Below are positions 61,167 to 64,000 of a DNA stretch of 64,000 nt, piece by piece. The stretch lies in NCBI RefSeq assembly GCF_031583065.1, contig NZ_CP134053.1, forward strand, positions 7,667,001 through 7,731,000, in the 5' to 3' direction. The notes under the pieces are model-generated. The model ran no database searches, had not been told where the DNA came from, and saw only the letters and a program-made list of their open reading frames with translations. The first letter of the stretch is position 1. Every line of letters begins with the position of its first letter. Origin of the DNA: Streptomyces sp. CGMCC 4.7035. Its GTDB lineage: Bacteria; Actinomycetota; Actinomycetes; Streptomycetales; Streptomycetaceae. The position numbers and the translations under genes are program-made.

Positions 61167-61193
61167 CGGCCCCGGACCAGGAGTCCGAGGCCG
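61167..61193 (-). terminator. Hairpin downstream of the tRNA-Thr gene
   Basis: CGGCCCCGGAC (61167-61177) pairs with GTCCGAGGCCG (61183-61193) with one mismatch and a 5-nt loop, 48 bp past the tRNA 3' end on the minus strand. Confidence 0.75.
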
Positions 61194-61240
61194 ACTGAGC
61201 GCCTCCCCGGGAAAAACCCAGGTCAGCGCGGTGTGCACAG

Positions 61241-61314
61241 AGCCCCCTGTCGGATTCGAACCGACGACCTTCGCTTTACAAGAGCGGCGCTCTGACCAGC
61301 TGAGCTAAGGAGGC
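61241..61314 (-). tRNA. tRNA-Thr (anticodon TGT)
   Basis: Read on the minus strand, the 74 nt fold as a cloverleaf: acceptor GCCTCCT/AGGGGGC with one G-T pair, D-arm GCTC/GAGC, anticodon stem CGCT/AGCG with loop CTTGTAA, and T-arm GTCGG-TTCGAAT-CCGAC. The loop gives anticodon TGT, so threonine (ACA). The first pair of the anticodon stem is a C-A mismatch. CCA is not encoded. Confidence 0.95.
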
Positions 61315-61466
61315 ATGCGCAGGGCGAGGCAAGTGTGCCCATGTGCGCTCGTGCAGTGTACCCAGGTCGCGGGCGAGCCCTGTCGAAAATTTCCGCGAAG
61401 TTCACAGTCCCTCGGGTACTGACAGAGCAGGCAAACGCCAGGTACCGTCCTGAGCCAGTTCGCTCT

Positions 61467-61482
61467 CGTGGACTACACCACA
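61467..61482. promoter_or_regulatory. dre-like site upstream of msiK
   Basis: CGTGGACTACACCACA matches the DasR consensus at 12 of 16 positions (TGG, CTA and ACCA kept). It lies 78 bp upstream of the msiK start. This match is weaker than the one at 29843. Confidence 0.4.
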
Positions 61483-61559
61483 ACGGAACCCCGTAGTGGA
61501 CACCACCTTTACAACGGATCGTCCGGCACGTTCCTGCCGGTGAAGGGGGCCCATTCACC

Positions 61560-62648
61560 ATGGCCACTGTCACGTTCGACAAGGCGACCCGGATCTACCC
61601 GGGTTCCACCAAGCCCGCCGTCGACGGCCTCGACATCGAGATCGCGGACGGCGAGTTCCTCGTCCTGGTCGGCCCGTCCGGCTGCGGCAAGTCCACCTCG
61701 CTCCGGATGCTCGCCGGCCTGGAGGACGTCAACGGCGGCGCCATCCGCATCGGTGACCGCGACGTCACGCACCTGCCGCCCAAGGACCGGGACATCGCCA
61801 TGGTGTTCCAGAACTACGCCCTCTACCCGCACATGACGGTCGCCGACAACATGGGCTTCGCGCTCAAGATCGCCGGCGTCAACAAGGCGGAGATCCGGCA
61901 GAAGGTCGAGGAGGCCGCCAAGATCCTCGACCTCACCGAGTACCTGGACCGCAAGCCGAAGGCGCTCTCCGGTGGTCAGCGCCAGCGTGTCGCCATGGGC
62001 CGCGCCATCGTGCGTGAGCCGCAGGTGTTCCTCATGGACGAGCCGCTGTCCAACCTCGACGCCAAGCTCCGCGTGTCGACCCGTACGCAGATCGCGAGCC
62101 TCCAGCGCCGCCTCGGCATCACGACCGTGTACGTCACCCACGACCAGGTCGAGGCGCTGACCATGGGCGACCGGGTCGCGGTCCTCAAGGACGGTCTGCT
62201 CCAGCAGGTCGACACCCCGCGCAACATGTACGACAAGCCCGCCAACCTCTTCGTGGCCGGCTTCATCGGCTCCCCGGCGATGAACCTCATCGAGGTCCCG
62301 ATCGCCGACGGCGGCGTGAAGTTCGGCAACAGCGTCGTCCCGGTCCAGCGCGACGCGCTCTCCGGCACCACCGACAAGACGGTCACCGTCGGTGTCCGCC
62401 CCGAGCACTTCGACGTGGCCGGCGCCGACTCCGACCAGGGCGTCGCGGTCACCGTGAACGTGGTCGAGGAGCTGGGCTCCGACGCGTTCGTCTACGGGAC
62501 CGCCAAGGTCGGTTCCGAGTCCAAGGACCTCGTCGTGCGCGTCGGCGGCCGTGACGTCCCGGAGAAGGGCAGCACGCTGCACGTCGTCCCGCGCTCCGGT
62601 GAGACCCACGTGTTCTCGACGTCGACGGGCGAGCGCCTCTCCGACTGA
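61560..62648 (+). CDS. msiK: Multiple-sugar ABC importer ATPase
   Basis: The protein has 362 residues. Walker A is GPSGCGKST (38-46), the Q loop VFQNYALYPHMTV, the signature LSGGQRQRVAMGRA, Walker B VFLMDEPLSNLD and the switch VYVTHDQVEA. The C-terminal regulatory domain is MalK/UgpC type. It matches MsiK, the shared ATPase that energises cellobiose, chitobiose, maltose and other CUT1 importers. It is monocistronic, without permease genes nearby, and ends at a perfect terminator. A dre-like site is present upstream. Confidence 0.96.
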   Translation: MATVTFDKATRIYPGSTKPAVDGLDIEIADGEFLVLVGPSGCGKSTSLRMLAGLEDVNGGAIRIGDRDVTHLPPKDRDIAMVFQNYALYPHMTVADNMGFALKIAGVNKAEIRQKVEEAAKILDLTEYLDRKPKALSGGQRQRVAMGRAIVREPQVFLMDEPLSNLDAKLRVSTRTQIASLQRRLGITTVYVTHDQVEALTMGDRVAVLKDGLLQQVDTPRNMYDKPANLFVAGFIGSPAMNLIEVPIADGGVKFGNSVVPVQRDALSGTTDKTVTVGVRPEHFDVAGADSDQGVAVTVNVVEELGSDAFVYGTAKVGSESKDLVVRVGGRDVPEKGSTLHVVPRSGETHVFSTSTGERLSD

Positions 62649-62677
62649 GACGAGCGCCTCTCCCACGGGACAGGTTG

Positions 62678-62717
62678 ACGAAGAGGGCCCCGCGGTCTGC
62701 CGCGGGGCCCTCTTCGT
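62678..62717 (+). terminator. Terminator of msiK
   Basis: A perfect 18-bp stem (62678-62695 with 62700-62717) around TCTG, followed by TATC. It lies 30 bp beyond the msiK stop. Confidence 0.95.
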
Positions 62718-62854
62718 TATCGAGAAACACCCCGGCAAACAGGGGTATTTCGATCGGTGTACGTCAACCCCTTACCCCGAAATCACCGCTTCCTCATCCC
62801 CCGAACCGGTGACTAAATGTCGCCAAATCACTACCCCGCGCTACCCTCACTCGC

Positions 62855-63301
62855 GTGAAGCACTCCACTACTCCACGAACACAGCGCGGCCGCGGCCCCG
62901 CCCGCCGGATCGGCCGCACCCTCGCCCTCGTTCTGCCCGTCGTCCTGGTGCTGTCCGGGACCCTCGCGGTCGCCAGCGTCAACTGGTCGGGGAGCTCTTC
63001 GAGCTCGATGCTTGCCGCCTCCTCCGAAGACGTCTCCACCCGCGCCGCCTCCCGCGCCCCGCAGGACGTGCTGCGTGACAAGCTCCTGCTGGAGCTCCAG
63101 GAGAAGAACCCGGGCGTCGCGCTCACCCACCTCCAGCAGGCCGTCAACGGCCGCCCGTCGCTGGCGAAGCACTGCGCGTCCATCGCCCGAGCGCTGGGCC
63201 GCGCCGCGGTCCGGGTGTACGGCCCCTCGCGCGCCCAGTCCTACGCCCGCCCGGTCTGCGACACGTCCTTCGCCTCGGGCGTGGCGACACGGCACGGCTG
63301 A
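62855..63301 (+). CDS. Small exported protein of unknown function
   Basis: The protein has 148 residues with a GTG start. A basic N-terminus (RTQRGRGPARRIGRT) precedes one hydrophobic helix at about 23-43, then a Ser-rich stretch. The folded part (about 60-148) has VLRDKLLLELQEKNPGVALT and two Cys residues (HCAS and VCDT) that could form a disulfide. I do not recognise a family. It looks like a membrane-anchored or secreted conserved Streptomyces protein next to msiK. Confidence 0.8.
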   Translation: MKHSTTPRTQRGRGPARRIGRTLALVLPVVLVLSGTLAVASVNWSGSSSSSMLAASSEDVSTRAASRAPQDVLRDKLLLELQEKNPGVALTHLQQAVNGRPSLAKHCASIARALGRAAVRVYGPSRAQSYARPVCDTSFASGVATRHG

Positions 63302-63425
63302 GGCGGCCTCGGCCCCGGGCCCCCGAGCGGCCCGGGAGGCGGCCGACACCGCGGGCCCACCGGGTGAAAGCCGGTGGACGCCTGCCGCCCGAAGTCACGC
63401 ACGGGGCGCGACGTACAGTTCGGTC

Positions 63426-64000
63426 ATGACCGATCCGAACGCCGCCTCGCGCCCCGTTCAAGCCGTCATCCTGGCCGGCGGCCAGGGCTCACGGCTGCGC
63501 CCGTACACCGACGACCGGCCCAAGCCGATGGTGGAGATCCCGGGCACCGGGACCCCGATCATCGGCCACCAGCTCACTTGGCTCGCCGAAGAGGGTGTCA
63601 CGGACGTCGTGGTCTCCTGCGGCCATCTCGCCGACGTTCTGCAGGGGTGGCTGGACTCGGCCGACCTGCCCGTCCGCGTCACCACGGTCATCGAGACGGA
63701 GCCGCTCGGACGCGGCGGCGGCCTGCGGTACGCCGCCGAGCACCTCCCCCACCCCGACAAGCCGTGGTACGCGACGAACGGCGACATCTGGACGCGCTTC
63801 TCGCTGCGCGACATGGCGGACTTCCACACCGAGCGCGACGCGGTCGCCACGCTCGCCCTGGCCCGCCCACGCATTCCCTGGGGCGCCGTGAAGACGGACG
63901 GCTTCGGCCACATCACGGACTTCATCGAGGCCCCGCCGACGACGTACGAGATCAACGCGGGCGTCTACGTCTTCTCCCCCGAGTTCGCCAAGATGCTCCC
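63426..64000 (+). CDS. NDP-sugar pyrophosphorylase (nucleotidyltransferase), truncated by the window end
   Basis: The first 191 residues are visible; the frame continues past the window. The nucleotide-binding motif is AVILAGGQGSRLRPYTDDRPKPMVEI, beginning about residue 13, and the metal-binding Asp is in WYATNGDIWTRFSL. ETEPLGRGGGLRYAAEHL and TYEINAGVYVF are typical of mannose-1-P guanylyltransferase/glucose-1-P thymidylyltransferase-type domains. The sugar and nucleotide cannot be told without the C-terminus. Confidence 0.92.
   Translation, partial: MTDPNAASRPVQAVILAGGQGSRLRPYTDDRPKPMVEIPGTGTPIIGHQLTWLAEEGVTDVVVSCGHLADVLQGWLDSADLPVRVTTVIETEPLGRGGGLRYAAEHLPHPDKPWYATNGDIWTRFSLRDMADFHTERDAVATLALARPRIPWGAVKTDGFGHITDFIEAPPTTYEINAGVYVFSPEFAKML

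Noticed and set aside
61241..61314. tRNA-Thr as the attB of an integrated element covering whiE
   Set aside because: No integrase, no second copy of the tRNA 3' end and no repeat at the far side were seen in the window; adjacency alone is not enough to call an integrated element.

Overview
The window is high-GC (about 70%) chromosomal DNA of a Streptomyces species. The evidence is the codon use, the frequent GTG/TTG starts and 4-bp ATGA/GTGA gene overlaps, and the gene set: whiE spore-pigment polyketide cluster, cdgB, msiK, groEL2 with CIRCE operators, gpgS/otsA/otsB, DasR-type operators and a SoxR box. No transposase, integrase or CRISPR array was seen. From memory, the gene order from about 1 to 43.5 kb, and again from 61.5 kb, follows the S. 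coelicolor SCO43xx-to-SCO4238 region; the whiE block between them does not belong there in S. coelicolor.

Region 1 (1-13 kb) is dominated by the cell envelope. It holds a response regulator/histidine kinase/lipoprotein operon, MurJ flippase and FemX-like aminoacyltransferase in one overlapping pair, a divergent L,D-transpeptidase lipoprotein, and a MurNAc salvage set (RpiR regulator, MurQ etherase, PTS EIIBC). A dre-like site precedes a partial cutC.

Region 2 (13-21 kb) is regulatory and redox. It holds an RsbW-type ATPase, an ECF sigma/anti-sigma pair divergent from a cupredoxin/Tat-phosphoesterase/membrane-protein operon, a second phosphoesterase and an old-yellow-enzyme reductase. Two decayed genes lie here.

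Region 3 (21-33 kb) is core stress and sugar metabolism: groEL2, a cold-shock protein, a MoaD/ThiS-like carrier with thrC, gpgS, otsA, otsB (flanked by an 87-bp inverted repeat), then a GlcNAc operon (ROK kinase-nagA, followed by a pfkB kinase) behind a DasR site.

Region 4 (33-49 kb) holds a membrane-anchored CBM35 protein, the diguanylate cyclase cdgB, flavin reductase, arfB, terD, an M1 peptidase lipoprotein, an MFS exporter, a SoxR-controlled quinone oxidoreductase, a PP2C phosphatase, acetyltransferases, a FAD oxidoreductase and an APH-like kinase.

Region 5 (49.5-61 kb) is accessory. A beta-helix lipoprotein and an O-methyltransferase converge on a complete whiE-type cluster: ORFI-VII on the minus strand and the ORFVIII hydroxylase divergent. 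Two secreted or phage-baseplate-like genes that share a C-terminal domain follow, then a tRNA-Thr(TGT). Region 6 (61.5 kb to the end) has msiK, a small exported protein and a truncated nucleotidyltransferase.

Three themes recur. Aminosugar control links dre-like sites at cutC, the ROK/nagA operon and msiK. Short-unit GC-rich minisatellites sit almost only just downstream of genes. Strong intergenic hairpins separate convergent units.
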